45,387 nucleotides of DNA from an uncultured Prevotellaceae bacterium (GTDB taxonomy: Bacteria > Bacteroidota > Bacteroidia > Bacteroidales > Bacteroidaceae), in contig CACWMK010000043.1 in the NCBI GenBank assembly GCA_902761905.1, positions 1,845 through 47,231 of the forward strand, written 5' to 3'. Shown piece by piece: positions 34,574 to 44,740 of this stretch (its first letter is position 1; each line of letters begins with the position of its first letter). The notes below the pieces were generated by a model that was given only the letters and a program-made list of their open reading frames with translations, was not told the origin of the DNA and did no database searches. Position numbers and translations under genes: made by a program.

Positions 34574-37500
34574 ATGAAGCAAAAAGCTTATTTGTTAATT
34601 GCCCTCTTGTGCAGTTTTGTACAAGGGGCATTGGCATGGGACGGTAGTGGAACAAGTACCGATCCATACCTTATTAAGAACAGCGCCGACTGGAAGCAGC
34701 TGGCCGACGACGTGAGCGGCGGCAACAGTTTCAGCGACATGTTTTTCGAAATGTCTGCCGACATTGATGCACAGGGCATCAGCGTTGGCAGCGAGTCAAA
34801 ACCCTTTAGCGGCACCTTCAGTGGCGGCATGTACACGCTTACCTACAATGCCGGCACGATAAGTCGATACACTGAGGGGCTCCACGCTCCTTTTGTTTTG
34901 CTTAAAGGTGCAGCAATCAAAGACCTCAAGGTGGTAGGCGCAATCTACAGCAAGTCGAAGTATTCCGCAGGACTGGCCTGTTTCGTGGATGGCGCAAAGA
35001 CTACTACGGTCAGTGGCTGCCACGTGTCAACCCAGATTAACGGCAGTTATGATGTGAATGCCGATGCCAACTTTGGTGGTTTCGTAGCATATGTTAAGTC
35101 TACGTCGTCCAACCCGCTGACGTTCACTAACTGCTCGTTCCAGGGCTTACTGGGCGACTTCTCCGCTGGCAGCGCTTGTTTCGTAGGCTTAACGCGAGTG
35201 CCTATCACCATCGAGCACTGTATGGTTGATCCCGTCGTTGTCTATCAGGGTATTGCCAATACCGCTACATTCGTGCGCGCGGCCGATGGCGTGAACTGTA
35301 CTCTCAAGGAGTGCTACTACACCCAGGCCTATGGTGCCGAGCAGGGACAGGGCGTTTTCAAGTCTGTCAAGGTGCCCGATGGCTGCAAGGCTGAGATTAT
35401 CAGCAAGCCAGCATTACGCTTTAATGGCGTCGACTACTACGGTGCAGGCACCAAGGTAAGTCTTACTGTGCCAGAGGGCACGCAGTTCGATCACTGGACT
35501 ACAGAGGGCAAACCCGTGGGCTGCTTCATCAGCGACCCTTGGACTGCAAGCGGCATACATACAATCTATGATATTCGTACACAACCTAAGCTAAGCATCG
35601 CCACATCGCTGCCCGCCTCACCTCAGAGCAACCGTCAGCGCTATGGCATCAACTATCGCTACCTGTCTAGAAACGACTATAAGCTCTTCATGAGCGACTC
35701 GCTATTCCAGGCCCGTGGCTACCACTTCGACAAAGACGGCCTATGCTACTTCTACGACGGCAAAGGCACGATGACATACCTCACCGTGGTTTGGAACTGC
35801 GATGCAAATGCCGAGACGTTCCAGAACTTCTTCAGAGACGGATGGTTCCAGGACAAGGACTACGAGGGTTGCATCATCGACAACGACCTGGTATCAGATG
35901 CATGGGAACACACCCATCTGTTTGCCATAGCCCCACGAGCCTTCCTGAATGTTAGTAATCTGAAGCGCATCGTGTTCAAGAGCGATATCGACCCCACACT
36001 CAGAGGCAATGCTACTGTAGGTCTTGATGTAGCTATCCAGGAGCAGGCCTTCAAGGGCTCAGGCCTAGAGGAACTGGTGATGATGTATCGCAACGAGAAG
36101 TCAGAGCAGTGGGAAGTGCTCGGCCCTACATCGGGTTTAACGGTGGCTGCCGATGCCTTCGAGGGCACCAGTGCCCATATCGCCGTAGACCCCAGTGTCT
36201 ATCAGAGCTACCTGGCCGACAAGAACTGGAGCGCTCACCGTAGCCGTTTCAGCATTTATGCCGCCAAGGTTGAGGACATGAAGGTTAACGGTGCTGTCTA
36301 TAGCTATATGCGCAACACCAGTGGTGAGCCGCTGAAGAACATCAATAGCGATCACACCACGCTGATGGAGACGCTGCGCTACTGGAACGCCGACTACAAG
36401 GAGTTCACTGCCAGCAGCCTGCTAAGCACCAGCAACGAGAACATCTGGTACACCAATGTAGTGGGCGTAGATGCCGGCAGTCTCGACGATGGCACCATGC
36501 GCATCTACAACGACCCTGGTTCGTACTACAACTACAAGACCATTGCCATCGAGAGCCTAGGCCAGAGCAAGGATGTGCAGAAAATCGAGTTCTGGCAGAC
36601 CAACGGACGCTCGGAGAACTCGCTTTCCGAACCGAAGATGGTGATACGCAACGGCGCCTTCAAGGGCTGTGACAATCTGAAAGAGATTCGCCTGTTCTAT
36701 TACGTGCAGGACGGCGACGACCACTGGGAGACACTCGGCCCTAAGGATGTTATCCCTGGCGACGATATCTTCGGCATCAACACCTTAAGTGATAGCGAGA
36801 TGGAATCTGCTATCGAGACTAAGCTTAAAACGCGCATCGTGGTATCCACCAACCGCTATCAAGAATTCCTCGACGACCCCAATTGGCAACGTTATGATGA
36901 CTTGCTTGTGCCTCAGGACGGGCCCAGTCCACAGGTTAAGGGCGACTTTACCAAGGCTGGCGTAACCTATGGCTACATGACCAATCCCGGTGGCATCATG
37001 CAGACGTCGCAGACAGTAAGTCAGGACGTTTCGTGGTGGACGGTGCCACGTATCATGGTTGAAGTAGCACTTACTGCCGCTTCGCTCCTTGATAACAGCG
37101 CAGCCACTGAATTTAAAGATAAACTTGACGAGTTCGTAGATTATGTTGGAAAGATAGAAGATAATATTACCAGCGATAAGAGTGCCCTCAGAGCGTTGAA
37201 TACTAAATACAAAACAGTCTGGGAGAATCATCTTGACGTTCCTCTTGAAAGGCGAGTTTACGCACAGCAGTTTGCAGGCAAAAACTTGGTCAAGGATTTA
37301 GGATATTCTGTTGAAGATAAAAGTTATAAAGCGCTTGTAGACCTTGGTGTTGTTGAAAAAGGAAATATGATCGAAAGCGCCGAGTTGAAGAACTTCATGA
37401 TAAAAGCTGGCGAGAAAGAGGCTAGGGCGGTCTGCCGCAATCTGGAAAAAGCCCATGCTACTATGTCTGTTACTATTAAGAGCCAGGTAGAACACAATCA

Positions 37501-40500
37501 AGGACTTCTCAATTATGCCATAAAAGAATACTTGAATTTTCCTGTTAGTTCCAATTCTTCGGTTGGTATCAGACAAGCAGGTGAGGAAATTTTGAAGAAT
37601 ATGCCAAATGCCTTCAAGAGCATCTTCACCGGCAAAGGCGTGCCTGGACACTCTAGCGCGTTATTCAGTGCCATCACTGCTAACGGTATTTATGCTTCAC
37701 ATTTCTATGGCAGCGGCAACTACGATGCCGAGGGTATGCGTCAGGGTATGCGCCAGAACATCCTGTCAAACATCCATCAGGTGGGCTTGGTAGGCGGTGG
37801 CTACATCATCACCACTCCGGCCAAGAACCTGGCTTATCATACCTATATTAAAGATGTGCCCAACCAGGAGACAGTGACCCTCTATACCGGTACCGACGAG
37901 GGCGGACTCTATGCCAATACCACCACGGCAGCCATTGCCAAGAATGCCTTCCACGGCAAGTCGAACGTGAGGGTGGTACAGTTCCAGGAGAACGAGGTGA
38001 CCACTAACGAGGCAGTGCCTATGGTGCTGGTCATTCCCGACTCCGTCTTTGCCGGCACATCGATTCACACCCTCGACTTGCGCCTGCAGACCAAGGAGAA
38101 CGGCACACAGGCAATGGGCCCCGAAAGCTTTATCCTCGCTGGCAGCAACACCTTTGCTGGTGTAGACACACTGACATTCCACATCATCATCGACCCCTCG
38201 CGCAAGGATGAATTCCTCTTAAGTGAGTCGTGGGCACCATATCAGCGCTACTTCACCTACGAGAGCGCTGCACCCAAGTCGCGCTGGTCTGAATATGGCG
38301 GATATTATGGACTGGCCTATGAGAACGGCTCGGTTCAGAGAGTGCACAAAGTGAGTGGACACAAGGTGGAGCATACCCTCGTAACAGAACCCGACGACCT
38401 GTACCTAGCCAGCCACGGTGGTGCGCTTAAGCTCTGCAACGACATAGGTATCTGGAACAACTACCAGCTCGATGCCGTCATCAGCAAGGCCTTCTATGGC
38501 AACAAGAACCTTCGCACGGTTAACTTCACCGACCTGCCCGACATAGCTACTGGCAACTGCTATACCGGTCTGAATGTTACATTGCAGGACTCATGCTTTG
38601 CCCACTCCAGACTGAAATACATCGAAATGCTCTACCTCGTGACCGACGGCACCAATCATATTGACCTCATAACACCGCAACAGGTGAAGATAGGCCAAGG
38701 CGTGCTCGACGGCACATACGCCCAAATCAAGATGATGCCCAAACAGGTGGCATGGTTCGAGGCCGACTCAGCATGGGCTGCCTATAAGGACCGCTTCTTG
38801 CCCTGCATCATCCGGCCTTCGGACAAGGGCTTCAAGGCTGCACTGAAAGGTGCTGTCTACTACGACCAAGCACACTCCAACGGCGAAGCCGCCACATGGG
38901 ACGACTACATCGACCTGTCGCGCGTGTCAGATCAGGGCTTCGACTGGCTCAACGGCAAGTTCCGCGAGCAGCGTGATGACCTCTACTCTGGTGCCGACTT
39001 CAAGTATTTCGAGGCATTGGATCTTAACTATGTGGGCAAGGAGTGGTTCAGCGGCTGCCATGCTATGAGCAATATCTTGCTGCCAAAGACCATCAAGAGT
39101 ATCCGCGAAAGTGCCTTCTCTAATTGTACGTCACTGCAAGAGATAGAACTGCCTGCAGGAGTTACCAGCATCGAGGCTGAAGCCTTTGCCGGTTGTACAA
39201 GGCTGAATACCATCGTGGTGCGCAATACCGAGCCTTGTTCGCTTGGTGGAGGTGTATTCCCCAAGCACGACGGCTTGAAGATCTACGTGCCTGCCGAGAG
39301 CCTCAGTAAATACCTCAGCACATCCAGCATGTGGTGGGAGTACAGAGACTACATCGTGGGCGATGCCGATTATCATATCAATAAGGTGGTGAAACTCGAC
39401 GTGGCCGGCACGCTGGCCGACAAGCTGGGCCTCTCTGTTGACTGGAGCTACACAGGTCTTATAGCTGGCGACGAGCCTTCTTTGCTCAGCGGCCCATACG
39501 CCAAGTACGACTCGCTCACCGTAAGCGGTCCGCTTAACGACCTTGATATATGGGTAATCCGCTACTTGGGTGGCTGCAATAGCTACGAGTCTGCTGGCAA
39601 TCCCACCGACGGATGCCTGCGCTATCTTAACCTCTACGATGCCGACATCGTGAAGGACGACAACTGCAAGGCGCATTATTGGCGCACGGCTTCTACCCAG
39701 TGGCAGTGTATCGACGCGAGCAACCAACTGCCCAGAGACATCTTCAGGGATTGTACTGCCTTCGAGACAGTAGTCCTGCCAAAGAGCCTCACCTCTATCG
39801 AGACAGCCATCTTCGAGGGCTGCACTGCCCTGAAACGTGTGGCCATCACCGGAGCCGTAAAAGAGTATGACGGCTGGAGATATAGCAATCATCTGTTCGA
39901 CAATCCCGTTCAGGAACTGGTGCTGCTCACCGACCAGTATGCCACCACCTCGGCAAAGAATCCATGGGGTGCTGATCTGCAGAATGTCTATACCTACCAG
40001 TCGCTCATTGGCGACTACATGGGCGATGTCAGCCTGATAGCACACGCTATGATGGTAAGCGCTCCATTTAAGGACGACGCCGTGATGAAGCAGCTGGCCA
40101 ACAAGGGCGAGTTCTTCCCATCTGAATACCTGCCACGTAAGAGTGTTGAGGGCATCTTCACCAACAGCAGCGTGAAGGACTTCGACGATTTCATCAACTT
40201 TATGAACGTACAGCAACTGGAGAGCACTTTTGCCGGTGCAGCCGCTCTTAAGCGCATTACGCTGCCTGCATCTGTCGAATCGATTGCCGCCGAAGCATTT
40301 GCTGGCTGTTCTAAACTCGACACCATCCGCGTCATCAGCACCAAACCAGCAAGTCTGGCTGAGAATGCCTTCGCCGACCTGCCTGCCGATTTCCGCATTC
40401 TCGTGCCGAGTCGCTATGCCAAACTCTACCGTACCGAGTGGGCGCAGTATGCCGACCACATCAATGCCGACGACAGCTATATGGCTACCAGCGATATCCT

Positions 40501-42355
40501 GACCGTCAACGTAGACGAACCGAATACGCTGGGCAAGGCTCTTGGGCTGAATGTTACAACTCACGAAGCCGCTGGTTCATCTGATAAATACCTTGTAGGT
40601 GTAAATGGCGACTACAGCCATATTCATAAGTTGAAGGTTGTAGGCCCCATCGGTGCTGTTGACATCGACTTGATGAATTACCTGGCTGGCTACTGCTCTT
40701 GGATACGGACACGCAACTATGCAGGTCATCTGGAATACATCGACCTTTACGATGCCCAGATTAAGGAGACCGATGAATGTAACGCAGTCCATGGTGAATA
40801 CAAGCGCTGGGATGGCACTTCTATTCCGATGGGTTATTACGTCAAAGACAATGTGCTGCCGCAGCACTCGTTCCTGCGTGCTTACAGTCTGAAGACGCTC
40901 GTCCTGCCTAAGACCTGTAAGGAGGTAAGACGTCGTGCCCTGCAGGAGTGCGAGGCCCTGGAGACGCTCGTCATTGGCGACGACATGGAGGACTTCAACT
41001 GGAGCGCTCTCGACGACGATGCCATGCTTACCCGTCTGTACATCCTCGCCAAAAAGAAACCAGCAATAAGTTCTGATTTCCCCATCTGGCGCTGGCTGTG
41101 CAACAACTACAACCCGACGTTCGATGCCTTCTATGTACGTCCGAGCCAATACACCAACTACCTGCTTGACGAGGCCTACACCGGTTCGTCGTGGCAGCGC
41201 ACCAACAATATCTCTACTGGCGTGTTCAACGACGATGCCTCGTTCTGCCTCTTTGCCTCTCACGGCACAGCAGCTCGCGATGAGATGGCCGCTGTCACAT
41301 CAGTGAAGGGATGGTTCGACAACTTCAAGGACGTGCGCGACCTCTCGGCATTGCGCTATACTTCTATCGACACTCTCGACAAGGCCACGCTGGCTCCGCT
41401 TAAAGACCTTGAGCAGATAGCAATGCCTGTGTCGCTCTGTAAGATGGAGGAAGGACTGTTTGAGAATACTAAGCACCTAGGCTCGGTAGACTTCCTGATG
41501 TGCGACTCCACAGGTATCATAGCCGATCTGCGTGAAGGCGGCTTCGCCAAGTACGGCATCAATACCCAGCAGACGCTGGCTTACGTGCCAGCCACCTACG
41601 GCGAGACCAGCGAGACCAATGTAGTAGTCAATAATAATGACCACATGCGGGCCTATGAGTACTCTCTGATCGACACACTCGACTACGTGGTTCCTTATGC
41701 CTTTGAGACCATCTTAATCAAGAATTCGCGCAAGCTGTACACCTCGCCTCAGCCTTACACTATGTGTCTGCCATACGCTATTTCGCTTCCACAAAGCGTA
41801 ACCGCCTATAAACTGAGCGGTCGCGATGCCAACACACTCTTGTTTGAGGAAGAGACCAGTGTCACACTCGAGGCAATGCATCCGTATCTGCTTGTGGTTA
41901 ATGGCAACGATCCCGAGGGTAAGGTCGAATACGTCACACTCGATTCTTATAGATACGAAGCTCCGCAGTTCATCCCTGCCAGCACCGATATTCGCATCCA
42001 GCAGGACGATGCACTGGGCTACTCAATACGCGGCACACTTAAGGCCATGAGCAATGCCGAGGCAGCCGACCTGGGTGCCTATATCCTGCAGAGCGATGGC
42101 GAGTGGCACCCAGTGAGCACTTCAAATCAGAAGGCCAGCATCCTGCCATACCGTGCCTATCTGCTGCCAAGCGCACGCAACGCCATGTCGCGTATCGGCA
42201 TGCAGCTGGGTGATAACGCTACAGGTATCGACAGTTACACCACTATCGACACTGACGGCACAGAGCGCACCTACGACCTGCAGGGTCGTGAGATAAACGC
42301 TCGCAACGCCAAGGGTGTAGTGATAATCAACGGTAGAAAAGTAATTAAGAAGTAA
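34574..42355 (+). CDS. Giant BspA-like leucine-rich-repeat surface protein
   Basis: 2593 residues. Signal peptide 1-21 (ending ALA). A GLUG-like N-terminal region (about 22-260) is followed by multiple BspA-type LRR_5 blocks recognised by F-x-G-C-x-x-L-x-x-I patterns, such as AFKGCDNLKEIRLFYYV and AFSNCTSLQEIELPAGVTSIEAEAF. Several blocks end in a similar W-x-x-Y/H-x-x-x-F/L motif (NWSAHRSRF, NWQRYDDLL, SWAPYQRYF, AWAAYKDRF). Residues about 815-1050 are a non-repeat helical insert coded by AT-richer DNA. The C-terminus (TYDLQGREINARNAKGVVIINGRKVIKK in pattern, last 28 residues) looks like a Prevotella surface-sorting tail. BspA-like proteins bind host matrix or other bacteria; that role here is inference. 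It starts 53 bp after the barrel gene and ends 4 bp before the next lipoprotein. Confidence 0.92.
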   Translation: MKQKAYLLIALLCSFVQGALAWDGSGTSTDPYLIKNSADWKQLADDVSGGNSFSDMFFEMSADIDAQGISVGSESKPFSGTFSGGMYTLTYNAGTISRYTEGLHAPFVLLKGAAIKDLKVVGAIYSKSKYSAGLACFVDGAKTTTVSGCHVSTQINGSYDVNADANFGGFVAYVKSTSSNPLTFTNCSFQGLLGDFSAGSACFVGLTRVPITIEHCMVDPVVVYQGIANTATFVRAADGVNCTLKECYYTQAYGAEQGQGVFKSVKVPDGCKAEIISKPALRFNGVDYYGAGTKVSLTVPEGTQFDHWTTEGKPVGCFISDPWTASGIHTIYDIRTQPKLSIATSLPASPQSNRQRYGINYRYLSRNDYKLFMSDSLFQARGYHFDKDGLCYFYDGKGTMTYLTVVWNCDANAETFQNFFRDGWFQDKDYEGCIIDNDLVSDAWEHTHLFAIAPRAFLNVSNLKRIVFKSDIDPTLRGNATVGLDVAIQEQAFKGSGLEELVMMYRNEKSEQWEVLGPTSGLTVAADAFEGTSAHIAVDPSVYQSYLADKNWSAHRSRFSIYAAKVEDMKVNGAVYSYMRNTSGEPLKNINSDHTTLMETLRYWNADYKEFTASSLLSTSNENIWYTNVVGVDAGSLDDGTMRIYNDPGSYYNYKTIAIESLGQSKDVQKIEFWQTNGRSENSLSEPKMVIRNGAFKGCDNLKEIRLFYYVQDGDDHWETLGPKDVIPGDDIFGINTLSDSEMESAIETKLKTRIVVSTNRYQEFLDDPNWQRYDDLLVPQDGPSPQVKGDFTKAGVTYGYMTNPGGIMQTSQTVSQDVSWWTVPRIMVEVALTAASLLDNSAATEFKDKLDEFVDYVGKIEDNITSDKSALRALNTKYKTVWENHLDVPLERRVYAQQFAGKNLVKDLGYSVEDKSYKALVDLGVVEKGNMIESAELKNFMIKAGEKEARAVCRNLEKAHATMSVTIKSQVEHNQGLLNYAIKEYLNFPVSSNSSVGIRQAGEEILKNMPNAFKSIFTGKGVPGHSSALFSAITANGIYASHFYGSGNYDAEGMRQGMRQNILSNIHQVGLVGGGYIITTPAKNLAYHTYIKDVPNQETVTLYTGTDEGGLYANTTTAAIAKNAFHGKSNVRVVQFQENEVTTNEAVPMVLVIPDSVFAGTSIHTLDLRLQTKENGTQAMGPESFILAGSNTFAGVDTLTFHIIIDPSRKDEFLLSESWAPYQRYFTYESAAPKSRWSEYGGYYGLAYENGSVQRVHKVSGHKVEHTLVTEPDDLYLASHGGALKLCNDIGIWNNYQLDAVISKAFYGNKNLRTVNFTDLPDIATGNCYTGLNVTLQDSCFAHSRLKYIEMLYLVTDGTNHIDLITPQQVKIGQGVLDGTYAQIKMMPKQVAWFEADSAWAAYKDRFLPCIIRPSDKGFKAALKGAVYYDQAHSNGEAATWDDYIDLSRVSDQGFDWLNGKFREQRDDLYSGADFKYFEALDLNYVGKEWFSGCHAMSNILLPKTIKSIRESAFSNCTSLQEIELPAGVTSIEAEAFAGCTRLNTIVVRNTEPCSLGGGVFPKHDGLKIYVPAESLSKYLSTSSMWWEYRDYIVGDADYHINKVVKLDVAGTLADKLGLSVDWSYTGLIAGDEPSLLSGPYAKYDSLTVSGPLNDLDIWVIRYLGGCNSYESAGNPTDGCLRYLNLYDADIVKDDNCKAHYWRTASTQWQCIDASNQLPRDIFRDCTAFETVVLPKSLTSIETAIFEGCTALKRVAITGAVKEYDGWRYSNHLFDNPVQELVLLTDQYATTSAKNPWGADLQNVYTYQSLIGDYMGDVSLIAHAMMVSAPFKDDAVMKQLANKGEFFPSEYLPRKSVEGIFTNSSVKDFDDFINFMNVQQLESTFAGAAALKRITLPASVESIAAEAFAGCSKLDTIRVISTKPASLAENAFADLPADFRILVPSRYAKLYRTEWAQYADHINADDSYMATSDILTVNVDEPNTLGKALGLNVTTHEAAGSSDKYLVGVNGDYSHIHKLKVVGPIGAVDIDLMNYLAGYCSWIRTRNYAGHLEYIDLYDAQIKETDECNAVHGEYKRWDGTSIPMGYYVKDNVLPQHSFLRAYSLKTLVLPKTCKEVRRRALQECEALETLVIGDDMEDFNWSALDDDAMLTRLYILAKKKPAISSDFPIWRWLCNNYNPTFDAFYVRPSQYTNYLLDEAYTGSSWQRTNNISTGVFNDDASFCLFASHGTAARDEMAAVTSVKGWFDNFKDVRDLSALRYTSIDTLDKATLAPLKDLEQIAMPVSLCKMEEGLFENTKHLGSVDFLMCDSTGIIADLREGGFAKYGINTQQTLAYVPATYGETSETNVVVNNNDHMRAYEYSLIDTLDYVVPYAFETILIKNSRKLYTSPQPYTMCLPYAISLPQSVTAYKLSGRDANTLLFEEETSVTLEAMHPYLLVVNGNDPEGKVEYVTLDSYRYEAPQFIPASTDIRIQQDDALGYSIRGTLKAMSNAEAADLGAYILQSDGEWHPVSTSNQKASILPYRAYLLPSARNAMSRIGMQLGDNATGIDSYTTIDTDGTERTYDLQGREINARNAKGVVIINGRKVIKK

Positions 42356-42359
42356 AACG

Positions 42360-42944
42360 ATGATGAAACATATTAAGACAATAGCTGCCCTGTTCATCGC
42401 CCTAGTGGCGATGAGCAGCTGCAGCATGGAAGACAACTCCGTGTTAGAAAAAAAACTGCTGGCCGATAAGTTGGTGGGCGAATGGATTATGGAGCATGAT
42501 ATCGAAGGACTGGAACTTCTTGTCCAGGATAGCGACATTGAAATTCCCGCCGAGGCCGACATGTACGCTGTCATTTATCACTTTAATACCGACGGCTATG
42601 GTTGGCAAGAAATTGCCGCTTTACAGGATGGCATGTATGTTGCCACCTTCATTAGCCGCTATGGTATGGGCCAGTTCTCTTATGAGATTGATAATGACGG
42701 AAATGTGTACATTAGCTATATCGATGATGATGAACTCGGCGATGTTCTGACCTTCGACGGCAATAGCCTGTCAACAGTTACTAATGCTCAGAACTTCAAC
42801 TTGGTTCGCGCCACTGGTGAGCAGATAGCGAAATATAATTTTGAGGCCGAGACCTTCCACGGTGGTAATGCCGAGGACGACTTTACCGAAACAGGTATCA
42901 GCGACATAGATGCCAGCGAACCATCACGCGCTCGCCAATTGTAA
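42360..42944 (+). CDS. Surface-type lipoprotein
   Basis: 194 residues beginning ATG ATG. The lipobox is MSSC with Cys21, followed by SMEDN, an acidic stretch like the Bacteroidetes surface lipoprotein export signal. The mature part has LVGEWIMEH and alternating strands with many Asp/Glu, resembling lipocalin-like small lipoproteins. No named family recognised. It starts only 4 bp after the BspA-like stop, so it is co-translated with it and probably acts with it at the surface. Confidence 0.82.
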   Translation: MMKHIKTIAALFIALVAMSSCSMEDNSVLEKKLLADKLVGEWIMEHDIEGLELLVQDSDIEIPAEADMYAVIYHFNTDGYGWQEIAALQDGMYVATFISRYGMGQFSYEIDNDGNVYISYIDDDELGDVLTFDGNSLSTVTNAQNFNLVRATGEQIAKYNFEAETFHGGNAEDDFTETGISDIDASEPSRARQL

Positions 42945-42965
42945 ATAATAAATTGTTATTGTAAT

Positions 42966-44396
42966 ATGAGAAAAAACTTATGGATGCTAGCCGCCATCCT
43001 GATTTGCGGCACCACGATGATGTTTACATCATGTTCTGAAAAAGACAATCCCGTAGAGAACGATCAACAGACGGACCGTGACGTTTTCGAGAAACAACTC
43101 TCTACGACGCTAAGCGATGCTGCGCAAGTTCAGAACCTGCAACCCACACTCCACGCAGCTGAGGTGCTGACCGAATTTATCGATCAGCTGAATATGGGTG
43201 CTCTGGCTCCCCAGTTCAGTAATATCATGACTAGTATCCTCATTAATACTAAGCCCACAGAGTTTTCCAACTTAGGCGAACAGGAGGCAGAGGCCCGCGA
43301 GGCACTCAACAACACATACTGTTCGCTTTCAGATGCTACAATGTTCACTCTGACCAACGCTGAACAGGCATTGGGCAAAACCCGTATGACCTTTATCGAG
43401 GGTGAACCAGAGATGAAGTATGAAACCGGCGTGGGCGAAGGTCTGGTCATTGCCTATCAGAATCCTACGACCCAAGAGGCTACAGAGGTAACATTCAATT
43501 TCAATGATGTTGACGACGGTGTTATTATGTTCGTTGGCAAAATGTCGACAGTCCCCGTGGCCATACAGTTCCCTGCTAACATTACCTTTTCTATTAATCA
43601 CACGCACGACGGAGTGGCTAGTGAGGTAATTAACGGTGTAGTTACACTGACTTCCACCAATGGCCGTAAGTATATCTCGTTGCATGGTTGCGAGTGGAAT
43701 CTTGGCGTTGCCACCCAGGCTGCTATGGCCGATCGCTACGAGGTGCCAATGGCCTGGATGCATCACTATGCCGACGGCAGGATTGATGGTGAGGCCGGCT
43801 TGTCAATCAACGGTACCATGGTGCTCGGCCTATCAATAAACAGTTCGGGTGTTCCTTATGATAATACAGAGATGGAGCAACTGAAGGCGTTGCGCGAGAA
43901 GGGTGCAGCCTATGCTGCCTTCTACGAGGTCCTCAATATGTTCAACAGTCGTAGCGGTAAGGCTCAGCTTACGGTGATGCAAGACCTCGACTTCAACCTT
44001 GATGTTAAGGATATTGCCCAGGCAGTATCGGCCATCGGTAGTGCCGTAAATCTTCGTGACAGCCAACCCACCAAGGCTGATATTGACCCACTGACGGAGC
44101 AACTGAACGAGGCCCTTACGTTTACTGTCATGCAGAGCAGTACGAATAAGACCGCTGAAGGTAAATTCGTGACGGCTGAAATCGAGGGTATTTACCAACC
44201 TGCATTGGCATTGCGTTTTGCTGGCGAGAGCGACTTCCAGGTGATGTACCACAGAATGTCGACTACTGATTGCGCCAACTATCAGTCGCTACTCAAGAGC
44301 TTCGATGCTCCGCTTCGTCAACTCGACAAACTCTTCCAGGCTTTCGATAAGAAGCGCAGTGAGTTTGATGCGGTTAATCCATTCAAGAAATTGTAA
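42966..44396 (+). CDS. Surface-type lipoprotein of unknown family
   Basis: 476 residues. Lipobox TSC with Cys23, followed by SEKDNPVEND, again acidic as in exported surface lipoproteins. The rest mixes helices (AEVLTEFIDQLNMGALAPQF) with beta-rich parts (VGEGLVIAYQNPTTQEATEV; KYISLHGCEWNLGVA). I do not recognise a domain. It is the last gene of the plus-strand operon, 21 bp after the smaller lipoprotein, and a strong terminator follows. Confidence 0.82.
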   Translation: MRKNLWMLAAILICGTTMMFTSCSEKDNPVENDQQTDRDVFEKQLSTTLSDAAQVQNLQPTLHAAEVLTEFIDQLNMGALAPQFSNIMTSILINTKPTEFSNLGEQEAEAREALNNTYCSLSDATMFTLTNAEQALGKTRMTFIEGEPEMKYETGVGEGLVIAYQNPTTQEATEVTFNFNDVDDGVIMFVGKMSTVPVAIQFPANITFSINHTHDGVASEVINGVVTLTSTNGRKYISLHGCEWNLGVATQAAMADRYEVPMAWMHHYADGRIDGEAGLSINGTMVLGLSINSSGVPYDNTEMEQLKALREKGAAYAAFYEVLNMFNSRSGKAQLTVMQDLDFNLDVKDIAQAVSAIGSAVNLRDSQPTKADIDPLTEQLNEALTFTVMQSSTNKTAEGKFVTAEIEGIYQPALALRFAGESDFQVMYHRMSTTDCANYQSLLKSFDAPLRQLDKLFQAFDKKRSEFDAVNPFKKL

Positions 44397-44430
44397 ACAT
44401 TAGCAACGACGATTCTCCGTAGAACAAAAA

Positions 44431-44466
44431 AATAAGGCTTGCAAATCAAATGCAAGCCTTATTTTT
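44431..44466. terminator. Bidirectional terminator
   Basis: AATAAGGCTTGCA (44431-44443) and TGCAAGCCTTATT (44451-44463) form a perfect 13-bp stem with a 7-nt loop. T run follows on the plus strand (to 44466) and an A run precedes it (44426-44432), so it can end the surface operon (+) and the smalltalk gene (-). Confidence 0.92.
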
Positions 44467-44469
44467 ATG

Positions 44470-44571
44470 CTACGCGCCTACGCACGATGTTGCCCCAAGG
44501 GCCGTCAGTATCGCCGATGCTATCGATGCGATAAGCTGAACTACAAACTTAATGGTCTCTTTTTTACTCAT
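44470..44571 (-). CDS. Smalltalk-type microprotein, 33 residues
   Basis: The frame from ATG 44571 reads MSKKETIKFVVQLIASIASA (1-20), then ILTALGATSCVGA, stop. The pattern of a basic start, one hydrophobic helix and a terminal TSC motif matches the small Bacteroidetes proteins annotated as 'smalltalk protein', usually found beside HU-like genes as here (44741-45328). Function unknown. The bidirectional terminator lies 4 bp after its stop. Confidence 0.75.
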   Translation of the reverse strand: MSKKETIKFVVQLIASIASAILTALGATSCVGA

Positions 44572-44609
44572 GGTTGATTTGGTTATTAAGGTTAATTACT
44601 ATTCTCTAT

Positions 44610-44692
44610 TGTCATCTCGAACGTCCCCCTCATTTGTCATCTCGACTAAGCGTAGCGCATGGAGAGATCTCTCGACTCCGCTCGAGATGACA
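44610..44692. repeat. REP-like palindromic element
   Basis: TGTCATCTCGA (44635-44645) and TCGAGATGACA (44682-44692) are perfect 11-bp inverted arms around a second palindromic core (GAGAGATCTCTC). A further copy of the left arm stands alone at 44610-44620. The sequence resembles intergenic repeats with TCATCTCGA arms that are frequent in Bacteroidetes genomes. Confidence 0.75.
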
Positions 44693-44740
44693 GTGGACGT
44701 TAGGAGAGGGGTGGGGCGCTAGACCCCATGCCCCTGTGGC

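Noticed and set aside
39131-40564. 477-codon minus-strand frame opposite the BspA-like gene
   Set aside because: Shadow of the repeat-rich coding strand; no promoter or recognisable domain.
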